From Planctomycetota bacterium (GTDB taxonomy: Bacteria; Planctomycetota; SZUA-567), in NCBI GenBank assembly GCA_031270145.1, contig JAISYD010000093.1, positions 1-7,941 of the forward strand: a stretch of DNA of 7,941 bases, given 5' to 3'. Of the stretch, positions 1-6,261 are shown one piece after another. Under the pieces are notes generated by a model. The model had not been told where the DNA came from and ran no database searches. It was given only the letters and a program-made list of their open reading frames with translations. The translations under genes were made by a program, and so were the position numbers. Every line of letters starts with the position of its first letter. Position 1 is the stretch's first letter.

Positions 1-228
1 GGCTTCTATTTCGTCAGTTCCATGACCACGGTGTCGGCGGTGATTTTCCTGTATACGCCCGACACCGCCCTGGCTTCGGTGGCGGTCGTGAACATGGACG
101 ACGCCGGCGACACCGCCGCCGCCGCCATGGGCATGCTCATCGTCCTCGCCAATGTCGTGGTCAAGGCGGGATTCGAATTCGCGTCCCGCCGGGCGGTGAA
201 AAACAGCCTGGCGTGGCGGAAACGCTGA
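1..228 (+). CDS. ABC transporter permease, C-terminal end (iron(III)/2-aminoethylphosphonate type), partial at left edge
   Basis: The frame is open from base 1 and ends with TGA at 226-228, leaving the last 75 residues. The stretch SSMTTVSAVIFLYTPDTALA near the start matches wording I know from the last cytoplasmic loop and final membrane segments of FbpB/AfuB/PhnV-type permeases, the inner-membrane subunits of binding-protein-dependent importers for ferric iron or phosphonates. A hydrophobic segment (about GMLIVLANVVVKAGF) follows, then a basic tail (SRRAVKNSLAWRKR) as expected for a cytoplasmic C-terminus. The EAA loop that contacts the ATPase would lie to the left, outside the window. The substrate cannot be decided from this fragment. 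No gene follows closely, so it is probably the last gene of its operon. Confidence 0.72.
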   Translation, partial: GFYFVSSMTTVSAVIFLYTPDTALASVAVVNMDDAGDTAAAAMGMLIVLANVVVKAGFEFASRRAVKNSLAWRKR

Positions 229-433
229 TATAACGGTCCGGAAAATTAAGACCATGGAATAACGCTTTATGCGGTTCCGGCGGCAAGTTCCGGTTTACGC
301 CTGGAAAACTTGATCCGCCATGTACTCAATGCTAAAGGGAGGGTAGTCGAGGCGGCGGCGGGCGGCGGTTCCCCATAACCGGCCGTACGGAAGCGGCAAG
401 GCGGAATGCCCTCGGATTCGCCGGGATTTATGC
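229..433. other. Intergenic region without a supported gene
   Basis: About 200 bases separate the permease stop codon from the putative promoter. I see no convincing reading frame on either strand, no tRNA and no recognisable RNA family. Short dyads are present: CGGTT (366-370) with AACCG (377-381), and the palindrome CCGTACGG (383-390). Neither has a T-run, so they do not look like terminators. A + strand transcript from the permease gene could run through this region to the hairpin at 481-505. Confidence 0.5.
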
Positions 434-461
434 TTGCGTTTACGGCTTAGGGCCGTATAAT
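434..461 (+). promoter_or_regulatory. Putative sigma-70-type promoter for the fusA operon
   Basis: A perfect -10 hexamer TATAAT lies at 456-461. The best -35 candidate is TTGCGT at 434-439 (TTG plus three mismatches), with a 16-base spacer. This would start transcription near 467-469, giving a leader of about 190 bases before the fusA start codon. An inverted repeat TACGGC/GCCGTA (441-446 and 452-457) fills the spacer and overlaps the -10 box, so a DNA-binding regulator could act here. The -35 match is weak. The assignment rests on the -10 box and on its position ahead of a long same-strand gene run. Confidence 0.45.
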
Positions 462-480
462 CCAGCTTGTGCCAGGAAGC

Positions 481-516
481 GCAAGCCGCCAGGGAGGCGG
501 CTTGCTGTTTATTGTT
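481..516 (+). terminator. Intrinsic terminator or leader attenuator hairpin
   Basis: GCAAGCCGCC (481-490) pairs perfectly with GGCGGCTTGC (496-505) around the 5-base loop AGGGA. A U-rich tail follows (506-516, 8 T in 11 bases). This is a textbook Rho-independent terminator shape on the + strand. It could end the transporter transcript. However, it also lies only about 13 bases downstream of the predicted start site of the 434-461 promoter, so if that promoter is real the hairpin is the first element of the fusA leader and could attenuate the operon. Confidence 0.65.
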
Positions 517-547
517 GGTCCTTGATCCGGCTTTCCGAATTTCGCGG

Positions 548-615
548 CGCCCGTCCGGGCGTCCGCGCCAATTCACGGCCAGCGTTCACGCCGGCGGGCG
601 TTTCGCGCCCGGCCG
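548..615 (+). other. Structured 5' leader of fusA: two GC-rich hairpins
   Basis: Two further hairpins can form between the terminator-like stem and fusA. CGCCC (548-552) pairs with GGGCG (557-561) around the loop GTCC. GGGCG (596-600) pairs with CGCCC (606-610) around TTTCG, and its stem extends outward through C595-G611 and, past a bulged G612, positions 592-594 with 613-615. Neither has a T-run. In a genome this GC-rich such pairings arise easily by chance, so a regulatory role is only a possibility. Confidence 0.3.
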
Positions 616-644
616 ACGCGGGAGGCGCGGATCGATCTGATTGT

Positions 645-649
645 GGGAG
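645..649 (+). promoter_or_regulatory. Ribosome binding site that fixes the fusA start
   Basis: GGGAG at 645-649 lies 10 bases before ATG 660-662. The same frame stays open upstream to a TTG at 522, but no Shine-Dalgarno precedes that codon. The extra 46 residues would be Arg/Pro/Gly-rich and unlike any EF-G N-terminus, whereas the ATG at 660 places the P-loop at the normal distance from the start. Confidence 0.6.
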
Positions 650-659
650 TTTTAACGGC

Positions 660-2756
660 ATGGCGGCGGAAAGAAGCGTCCCGTTGGGGAAGGTCAGGAA
701 CATCGGCATCATGGCGCATATCGACGCGGGCAAAACCACCTGCTCCGAGCGCATCCTCTATTACACCGGCAAAAGCCATAAAATCGGCGAAGTCCACGAC
801 GGCGCCGCCATCATGGATTGGATGCCCCAGGAGCAAGAGCGCGGCATCACCATCACCTCCGCCGCCACCACCACCCGCTGGAAGGACTGCGAAATCAACC
901 TCATCGACACCCCCGGGCACGTCGACTTCACCGTGGAGGTCGAGCGCAGCCTCCGGGTGCTCGACGGCGTCATCGGCCTGTTCTGCGCCGTGGGCGGGGT
1001 CGAGCCCCAGTCGGAGACGGTCTGGCGCCAGGCCGACAAATACGAGGTCCCCCGTATCGCCTTCGTCAACAAGATGGATCGGGTCGGGGCCGATTTCTTC
1101 GGCGTGGTCGAGAAAATCAAGAAGCTCCTCGGCGCCAACGCCGTCCCCATCGCCATTCCTATCGGCGAGGGCTCCGAATTTTCCGGCGTGATCAACCTGG
1201 TAACCAACCAGGCCAACTATTACGACGAGAAGGACAAGGGAATGACCGTCCGGGTGGAGGACATCCCGGAGGACATGCTCAGAACCGCCGCCGAATGGCG
1301 GCGCAACCTGCTGGAAAAGGCCTGCGAGCAGGACGACGGCCTGATGGAGAAATACCTGGCCGACGGCGAGATCCGCCCGGACGAGCTCCGGGAGGTGGTG
1401 AAAAAAGCCACCCACAACCAGGTAATCTGTCCCGTACTCTGCGGCAGCGCCTTTAAGAACAAGGGCGTGCAGATGCTCCTGGACTCCATCGTTTATTATC
1501 TCCCCAGCCCCGCCGACAAGCCGCCGATCATCGGCGAGTCGGCCCGGGGCAGCGTCCGCCGCCGGGTTCCGGGCGAGGGCAACCCCCTGGCCGCCATCGC
1601 CTTCAAGATAATGACGGATCGCCATGTCGGCAAGCTGGTCTATGTCCGCGTTTATTCGGGCCGGCTGGAAAGCGGCTCCTACGTCCTCAATTCCACCCAG
1701 AACAAGCGCCAGCGGGTAGGCCGGATCATGCGCATGCACGCCAACCGCCAGGAAATGGTCGACTGCCTGTACGAAGGCGATATCGGGGCGGTCATCGGCA
1801 TCGGCGACGCCGTAACCGGCGACACCATCTGCTGCGAGAGCGACCCGATTATCCTGGAAGCCATCGAATTCCCCGCCCCGGTGCTGTCCATCGCCATTTC
1901 CCCCCGGAAAAGGGAGGACCGCGACAATATCGACAAGGCGCTCCAGAAGCTCTCGGAGGAGGATCCCACCTTCCTGGTTTCCGGCGATCCGGAAACCGGC
2001 GACACCATAATCGCCGGCATGGGCGAGCTGCACCTCGACATCCTCATTGACCGCATGCGCCGCGAGTTCGGCGTCGAGGTCCGGACCGGCGCCCCCCAAG
2101 TGGCCTACCGCGAGTCCGCCACCATCGTTTCGGAGGTGAGCGAGCGTTTCGCCAAGCAGACCGGCGGCCATGGCCAGTTCGCCCAGGTGGCGCTTCGGAT
2201 CGAGCCGCTGGCCCCGGGGACGGGCTTCGAGTTCGTCAACGGCATCGTTGGCGGGGCCATTCCCAAAGAATATATCCCGGCGGTCCAGAAGGGCGTGACC
2301 GATGCCCTGGCCAAGGGCGCCTTCGCCGGCTATCCGGTGGTGGACGTCCGGGTGACCCTCTTCGACGGCAAGCACCACGAGGTCGACTCCTCGGAGCAGG
2401 CTTTCCGGACCTGCGCCTCCCTGGCCTTCCGCAAGGCGCTGCTGAAGGCCAATCCCCAGCTCCTCGAACCGATGATGTCGGTCAACGTCTCCAGCCCGGA
2501 GGACTTCGCCGGCGGCATTACCGGCAACCTGTGCGGCAAGCGGGGTCGCATCGTCGGCATGGAGCCGCTGGCGGCCGGCCAGATGATCAAGGCCGTCGTC
2601 CCCCTGGCCAACATGTTCGGCTACGCCTCGGAGCTGCGCAACATGACCCAGGGCCGGGGCTCCTTCACCATGCATTTCGAGCAATACGAGACCGTCCCCC
2701 TCCGCATCGCCGAGGAGGTGGCGGCGGAAAGGAAAAAGCGCCAGATGGACGGCTAG
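660..2756 (+). CDS. fusA: Translation elongation factor G (EF-G), possibly spd-type
   Basis: This 698-residue GTPase, of normal family length, drives translocation of tRNA and mRNA on the ribosome. The visible G-domain motifs are the P-loop AHIDAGKTT (19-27), the switch I motif RGITITSAAT (61-70), DTPGH (83-87), NKMD (137-140) and a GSAFKNKG segment for G5. Domain IV begins near GGHGQFAQV (502-510). The loop GKHHEVDSSE carries His573, aligning with the decoding-site His583 of E. coli. Domain V ends with the typical MFGYASELRNMTQGRG stretch. The wording YYTGKSHKIGEV, WMPQEQERGITI and GNLCGKRGRIVGME resembles, from memory, spdEFG1 rather than the classical str-operon EF-G. No rpsL, rpsG or tuf gene is next to it. 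The spd class is an inference; EF-G identity is secure. The next gene starts 37 bases downstream. Confidence 0.97.
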   Translation: MAAERSVPLGKVRNIGIMAHIDAGKTTCSERILYYTGKSHKIGEVHDGAAIMDWMPQEQERGITITSAATTTRWKDCEINLIDTPGHVDFTVEVERSLRVLDGVIGLFCAVGGVEPQSETVWRQADKYEVPRIAFVNKMDRVGADFFGVVEKIKKLLGANAVPIAIPIGEGSEFSGVINLVTNQANYYDEKDKGMTVRVEDIPEDMLRTAAEWRRNLLEKACEQDDGLMEKYLADGEIRPDELREVVKKATHNQVICPVLCGSAFKNKGVQMLLDSIVYYLPSPADKPPIIGESARGSVRRRVPGEGNPLAAIAFKIMTDRHVGKLVYVRVYSGRLESGSYVLNSTQNKRQRVGRIMRMHANRQEMVDCLYEGDIGAVIGIGDAVTGDTICCESDPIILEAIEFPAPVLSIAISPRKREDRDNIDKALQKLSEEDPTFLVSGDPETGDTIIAGMGELHLDILIDRMRREFGVEVRTGAPQVAYRESATIVSEVSERFAKQTGGHGQFAQVALRIEPLAPGTGFEFVNGIVGGAIPKEYIPAVQKGVTDALAKGAFAGYPVVDVRVTLFDGKHHEVDSSEQAFRTCASLAFRKALLKANPQLLEPMMSVNVSSPEDFAGGITGNLCGKRGRIVGMEPLAAGQMIKAVVPLANMFGYASELRNMTQGRGSFTMHFEQYETVPLRIAEEVAAERKKRQMDG

Positions 2757-2793
2757 CCGGCCAGACCGGGAAAGGACGGATAGGGGCGATCCC

Positions 2794-3531
2794 ATGCCAG
2801 ACGCGACGGCGGATTTCCAGGAGTTGGAGCTGATCGACAGCCTGATTTCCAGGCTGGACGGCTTGATCAACGAATCCGACAGCGCGCCCCTGTTCATCGC
2901 CTCGCCGGAGCAGGCCAAGCGGGCGTTTTACCGCGCCTTCAACGGCGCCGGCCTGGACCGCAAGCTCGGCGCGAGCGAGGCGGTTTTCCTGGACGACTCG
3001 CGCCTGATTCTCCACTGCAACAAGACGGACCTGGTGCGCCAGGCCGTGCTGGAGGTGACGGTGCAGGCGAGCAAGAACGGCCGGGGCGAGAACATAGCGA
3101 TGGTGAACGGCCGGGTGATTGGCCTGAAACGGGTGCGCGGCGGCTACGACGTGGAGATCGAGATAAGCGGGCGGAGCATGCGGCGGATCACCCCGGGGCA
3201 AAAGCTCCGCGAGTGCATCGGCAAAAACGACTCCGCCGGCTGGAACCGCTGGTGTCAGGACATCCGGGACGGAATCGAGCTCACCGGCATGAATTTGCGT
3301 GGGATGGATCTCTCCGGTTACGACCTGTGCTGCGCCGATTTGAGCGGGGCGGATCTTTCGGGCGCCAACCTGTCCGGCGCCATTTTGGCCGGGGCCGATC
3401 TCCGGCAATGCGCCATGGCAAACGCCACGGCGGCCGGGGCGGATTTCTTTCATGCCTCCATGGACCGCTCGCAGGAGCCGCTGCTGGCCCAGTCGGGGCT
3501 CCTGGAAATGGAAAGCGTCGTCTTCGAATAA
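2794..3531 (+). CDS. Pentapeptide-repeat protein with uncharacterised N-terminal domain
   Basis: The protein has 245 residues and no signal peptide or membrane segment. The start is supported by AGGGG at 2782-2786, 7 bases before the ATG. Residues 161-223 form about 12 pentapeptide repeats of the A(D/N)LSG type (for example ADLSG, ANLSG, AGADL), which fold as a right-handed quadrilateral beta-helix. Residues 1-150 are not recognised. They include a helical start (ELIDSLISRLDGLI) and a probable beta-rich stretch around residues 80-130 (VLEVTVQ, GRVIGLK, GGYDVEIEI). This vaguely recalls a PilZ barrel, but I cannot find the RxxxR and (D/N)xSxxG c-di-GMP motifs. The repeat block is much shorter than in gyrase-protecting Qnr proteins, so that role is unlikely. 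It lies 37 bases after fusA and 28 before the next gene, suggesting co-transcription. Function unknown; probably a cytoplasmic binding or scaffold protein. Confidence 0.85.
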   Translation: MPDATADFQELELIDSLISRLDGLINESDSAPLFIASPEQAKRAFYRAFNGAGLDRKLGASEAVFLDDSRLILHCNKTDLVRQAVLEVTVQASKNGRGENIAMVNGRVIGLKRVRGGYDVEIEISGRSMRRITPGQKLRECIGKNDSAGWNRWCQDIRDGIELTGMNLRGMDLSGYDLCCADLSGADLSGANLSGAILAGADLRQCAMANATAAGADFFHASMDRSQEPLLAQSGLLEMESVVFE

Positions 3532-3559
3532 CGGGCCTGGCCGACCGGGAGTCCGGACA

Positions 3560-4516
3560 ATGCCGGAACGGAGTGGCGGGGAACTGCTTTTTGGCCGTTA
3601 CAGCCGCGAGGAATGCGGATTGCCGCCCGGCGGTTTCCGCCGTCCGGAGTGGTTCCGGACGGCGCTCGCGGCCCTGGCGCTTCCCGCCGCGCTGCTGGCC
3701 TTGGGCTGGCTGGCCGGCGTCCTTTGGGCCAGGCAGCGCGAGGCCTGGATGGCGGAGTTGCCGTTCCGCGTCTCCCTGGCGGCGCCGGACGAGGCCGGCC
3801 GCCTCCTGGCCCTGGGGCGGATCTACGCGGCCGCCCTGCCGGAGCGTCCGAGCCTGGCGGCCAACCTGGCCCTGGCCCTGGCCTGGACGGCCGGACGCTC
3901 GCCCCGGCCAGCCGGCTACCTCGGCAATGCCGCCAACCTTTTCGCCGGCCTGGACGCCTGGCGGGGAGACGGCGCCGAAAACGCCTTCCTGATCGCCATG
4001 ATCGCCGCCGACGTGTATGCCGGGGTCGGGGATTACGCCAAGGCCTTCGCCAGCCTGGACCGGGCGGCGGCGGCGTTGGAACAGGCGCCGGACGGGGAGT
4101 GGCGCCGGGGGAGAGGGCTTCTCCTTTTGAACAGCCGGGCCTATCTCCTCGCCACCGCCCCCGAAGCCGCCGGCCGGGACGCGCGGCGGGCGCTCCAGTT
4201 GATCCAATTGGCCCTGACCTCGGACGAGGAGTTGCCCGGCGGCGGCCTGGCCTCGGAATCGGCCGCCCTGTTGGACACCCTGGCGGCGGCCTGGCTGGCG
4301 GCGGGCGAGCTGGCCAGGGCCAGCCAGGCCCAGAGCTTGGCCCTGGGCCTGGCGGATGCCGACGGGTTGGACTTGTATTTGCGCCGCTACGACGAAGTTT
4401 CGGCGCCGAAAAGGGAAATCGCCGCCGCCCGGGGCTTGTCCCGGCAAGGGGCGGCATGGCGCGCGGAGTCTGTCGGTACAGGCTCCGCATATCGCGGAGA
4501 AGGAGGAAGGAAATGA
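3560..4516 (+). CDS. Membrane-anchored TPR-like protein of unknown function
   Basis: The start at ATG 3560 is chosen because GGGAG (3547-3551) lies 8 bases upstream; an in-frame ATG at 3452 would run deep into the previous gene. The product has 318 residues. A short polar N-terminus is followed by one hydrophobic segment at about 34-56, then a helical, Ala/Leu-rich domain. If it is a type II anchor, this domain lies outside the cytoplasm. TPR-like helix pairs are visible at 141-176 (VYAGVGDYAKAFASLDRA) and from about 238 (LLDTLAAAWLAAGELARASQ). NSRAYLLATAPEAAGRDARR, starting at 191, echoes the 'LAWLLATCPD..LRDGARA' wording of many TPR proteins. Such proteins are usually assembly scaffolds; no partner is identifiable here. 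Its TGA overlaps the ATG of the aminotransferase gene by 4 bases, so translation is probably coupled. Confidence 0.75.
   Translation: MPERSGGELLFGRYSREECGLPPGGFRRPEWFRTALAALALPAALLALGWLAGVLWARQREAWMAELPFRVSLAAPDEAGRLLALGRIYAAALPERPSLAANLALALAWTAGRSPRPAGYLGNAANLFAGLDAWRGDGAENAFLIAMIAADVYAGVGDYAKAFASLDRAAAALEQAPDGEWRRGRGLLLLNSRAYLLATAPEAAGRDARRALQLIQLALTSDEELPGGGLASESAALLDTLAAAWLAAGELARASQAQSLALGLADADGLDLYLRRYDEVSAPKREIAAARGLSRQGAAWRAESVGTGSAYRGEGGRK
4501..4515 (+). promoter_or_regulatory. Shine-Dalgarno and coupled start of the aminotransferase gene
   Basis: AGGAGG (4501-4506) lies 6 bases before ATG 4513-4515. The ATG overlaps the TGA of the TPR-like gene as ATGA (4513-4516). The aminotransferase frame is open far upstream (to about 3613), but this strong site, the usual family N-terminus and the overlap all place the true start here. 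Confidence 0.75.
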
Positions 4517-5715
4517 CCGGCGAATTCATCAGCCAGCGGGCCCTCGCCCTCGCCCCCAGCGCCACCCTCGCCATGAGCGCCAAGGCCAAAAAACTGCGGG
4601 CCGAGGGGAAGGACGTGATATCCCTCAGCGTCGGCGAGCCGGATTTCCCCACCCCGCCCCATATTTGCGAGGCCGCCAAGCGGGCCATCGACGCCGGCCG
4701 GCACGGCTATACGGCGGTGGGGGGGATGCCGGAACTCCGCGAGGCCGTGGCCGGGACGCTCAGCCGCAAAATCGGCTTCCCCTACCGGGCGTCGCAGGCG
4801 GTGGTTTCGCCTGGCGGCAAATATTCCATTTACCTGGCCCTGCTGGCGCTGGTCAACCCCGGCGACGAGGTGTTGATCCCCGCTCCCTACTGGGTCAGCT
4901 ATCCCGAGATGGTCCGCCTGGCCGGCGGGACGCCGGTGTTTGTCGAATCGCGGGAGGAGGATCGTTTCGCCGTGTCGGCCGGGGCGATTGACCGGGCCGT
5001 CACCCCGGCGACCAAGCTGCTCATCCTCAATTCGCCCTCCAACCCGTCCGGCCAGGTCGTGCCGCCGGCCGGCATTGAGGAGATTGGCCGGCTCCTGGAG
5101 CGGCGCGGGCTTTGGTGCCTGTCGGACGAGATTTACGACTGCCTGATCTTCGGCGGCGCGGTTCACAAATCGATCGCCTCGGTGTCGGAATACTGTCGCG
5201 ACCACACGGTGGCGGTGAACGGCTGCTCCAAGGCCTACGCCATGACCGGCTGGCGCGTCGGCTGGATTGGCGCCGTTCCCCGGCTGGCGGCGGTCATCGA
5301 AAACATCCAGAGCCAGACCTGCGCCAACCTGTCCTTCCCCGCCCAGGCGGCGGCCCTGGCGGCCCTGACCGGCCCCCAGGACTGCGTGGCGGAAATGGCG
5401 GCCGTCTTCGACCGGCGGCGGCAACTGATCCACCGCCTGTTGAACGCCGTCCCCGGCTTTTCCATGGCCATGCCCAGCGGGGCGTTTTACGCCCTGCCGA
5501 ACATTTCCGGCCTGTTCGGACGGACCCTGGGCGGCAAGAGAATCAACACCCCCCTGGAATTCTGCGAAGCCGCCCTGGAGAAGGCGCTGGTGGCCGCGGT
5601 GCCGGGCGAAGCCTTCGGCGCCCCCGGCCACATCCGCATCTCCTATGCCGCCAGCGAAGAGGTTATCGAGGAGGGCTGCCGGCGGCTGGCTGAATTCGCC
5701 GCGGGCGGACGCTGA
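4513..5715 (+). CDS. Class I PLP-dependent aminotransferase, aspartate aminotransferase-like (subgroup Ib)
   Basis: The 400-residue length is normal for the family. The protein would exchange an amino group between aspartate, or a related amino acid, and a 2-oxoacid using pyridoxal phosphate in the cytoplasm. The N-terminal wording ISLSVGEPDFPTP is the substrate-side motif of subgroup Ib enzymes. GGMPELREA and the YWVSYPEM segment follow, then NSPSNPSG, which holds the PLP-contacting Asn, and the DEIY motif. The SKAYAMTGWRVGW motif carries the Schiff-base Lys at residue 240. Arg375 in HIRISYA is the expected carboxylate-binding arginine. All these key residues are present, so the enzyme should be active. 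The exact substrate (aspartate, prephenate, alanine) cannot be read from the sequence. Its start overlaps the upstream gene by 4 bases, and greA begins 15 bases after its stop. Confidence 0.93.
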   Translation: MTGEFISQRALALAPSATLAMSAKAKKLRAEGKDVISLSVGEPDFPTPPHICEAAKRAIDAGRHGYTAVGGMPELREAVAGTLSRKIGFPYRASQAVVSPGGKYSIYLALLALVNPGDEVLIPAPYWVSYPEMVRLAGGTPVFVESREEDRFAVSAGAIDRAVTPATKLLILNSPSNPSGQVVPPAGIEEIGRLLERRGLWCLSDEIYDCLIFGGAVHKSIASVSEYCRDHTVAVNGCSKAYAMTGWRVGWIGAVPRLAAVIENIQSQTCANLSFPAQAAALAALTGPQDCVAEMAAVFDRRRQLIHRLLNAVPGFSMAMPSGAFYALPNISGLFGRTLGGKRINTPLEFCEAALEKALVAAVPGEAFGAPGHIRISYAASEEVIEEGCRRLAEFAAGGR

Positions 5716-5730
5716 GGGAGAGGGAAAAAA

Positions 5731-6210
5731 ATGTCGACCAACGACGCGGTGCCCATGACCGAGGAGGGCATGGCCAGGATCAAGGCGGAAATGGCGGAAC
5801 TTGAGAACAAGCGCCCGGCGATCCAGCGGGCCATCGAGGAGGCCAGGGAGAAGGGCGATCTCCGGGAAAACGCCGATTACCACGCCTCCCGCGAGGAACT
5901 TGGCATGCTCAACGCCCGCATCGCCAATCTGAACGGGATGCTCGCCAACGCCATCATCGTCGATCCGTCCAAGGCGCCCAGGGACAAGGTGGTGCTTGGT
6001 TGTACCGTGACCTTCACCCGCCGGGGCGACGGGAAACCGCTGGTGCGGACCATTGTCGGGGCCGGGCAGGCGGATCCCGCCTCCGGCCGCATCCTGGTTA
6101 ACTCGCCCCTGGCCAAGGCCATGATCGGCCATGCCCCGGGCGACGTCGTGACGGCGGAGCTGCCGGGCGGCAACCAGGAGATCCGCATCGACAAAATCGA
6201 ATTCCTCTAG
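5731..6210 (+). CDS. greA: Transcription elongation factor GreA
   Basis: The 159 residues match the family length (E. coli GreA has 158). GreA enters the secondary channel of RNA polymerase and stimulates cleavage of backtracked RNA, releasing stalled complexes. The N-terminal coiled coil spans about residues 10-77. Its tip GDLRENADYH carries the two acidic residues (Asp43, Glu46) equivalent to the Mg-binding Asp41 and Glu44 of E. coli. The C-terminal FKBP-like domain follows, with the closing segment SPLAKAMIGHAPGDVVTAELPGG typical of the family. The start follows a purine-rich site (GGGAGAGGG, 5716-5724) and a run of seven A ending in the ATG itself. It lies 15 bases behind the aminotransferase gene and 51 bases before cysS. 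Confidence 0.97.
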   Translation: MSTNDAVPMTEEGMARIKAEMAELENKRPAIQRAIEEAREKGDLRENADYHASREELGMLNARIANLNGMLANAIIVDPSKAPRDKVVLGCTVTFTRRGDGKPLVRTIVGAGQADPASGRILVNSPLAKAMIGHAPGDVVTAELPGGNQEIRIDKIEFL

Positions 6211-6218
6211 CGCGGAGG

Positions 6219-6251
6219 GCGCCGAGGCCGTTCGGCTTGGCGCGGGCCAAG
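6219..6251 (+). other. Alternative hairpins in the greA-cysS gap
   Basis: Bases 6219-6230 pair with 6233-6243 (eight pairs including one G-U, a bulge, then a short inner stem). A competing stem can form between CTTGG (6236-6240) and CCAAG (6247-6251). The two structures share bases 6236-6243, so they exclude each other, and the second takes in the first G of the cysS Shine-Dalgarno GGGAGG (6251-6256). There is no T-run, so this is not an intrinsic terminator. It may only be GC-driven pairing. Confidence 0.3.
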
Positions 6252-6261
6252 GGAGGCGCTT

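Noticed and set aside
405..440. Resemblance of the 'CGGATTCGCCGGGATT' stretch to the 5' end of tmRNA
   Set aside because: There is no matching acceptor 3' end, tag reading frame or TPsiC-like arm downstream, so the likeness is local and probably accidental.
295..576. A 93-codon open frame on the - strand in the intergenic region
   Set aside because: It crosses the terminator-like hairpin, its product resembles no family, and no ribosome binding site or promoter was evident. It is probably chance.
522..659. TTG-initiated N-terminal extension of EF-G
   Set aside because: No Shine-Dalgarno precedes the TTG, the sequence is Arg/Pro/Gly-rich, and EF-G does not carry such an extension. The ATG at 660 has a good site.
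573..2918. A 781-codon open frame on the - strand opposite fusA
   Set aside because: It lies antisense to a secure EF-G gene and its translation has low-complexity, shadow-type composition. Long antisense frames are expected in GC-rich coding DNA.
2794..3531. Qnr-like gyrase protection by the pentapeptide protein
   Set aside because: Only about 12 repeats are present, against the roughly 200-residue continuous helix of Qnr or MfpA, and a large unrelated N-terminal domain precedes them.
3613..4512. In-frame upstream extension of the aminotransferase, which would give a 700-residue fusion
   Set aside because: The extension is the out-of-frame shadow of the TPR-like gene. The strong AGGAGG site and family length place the start at 4513.
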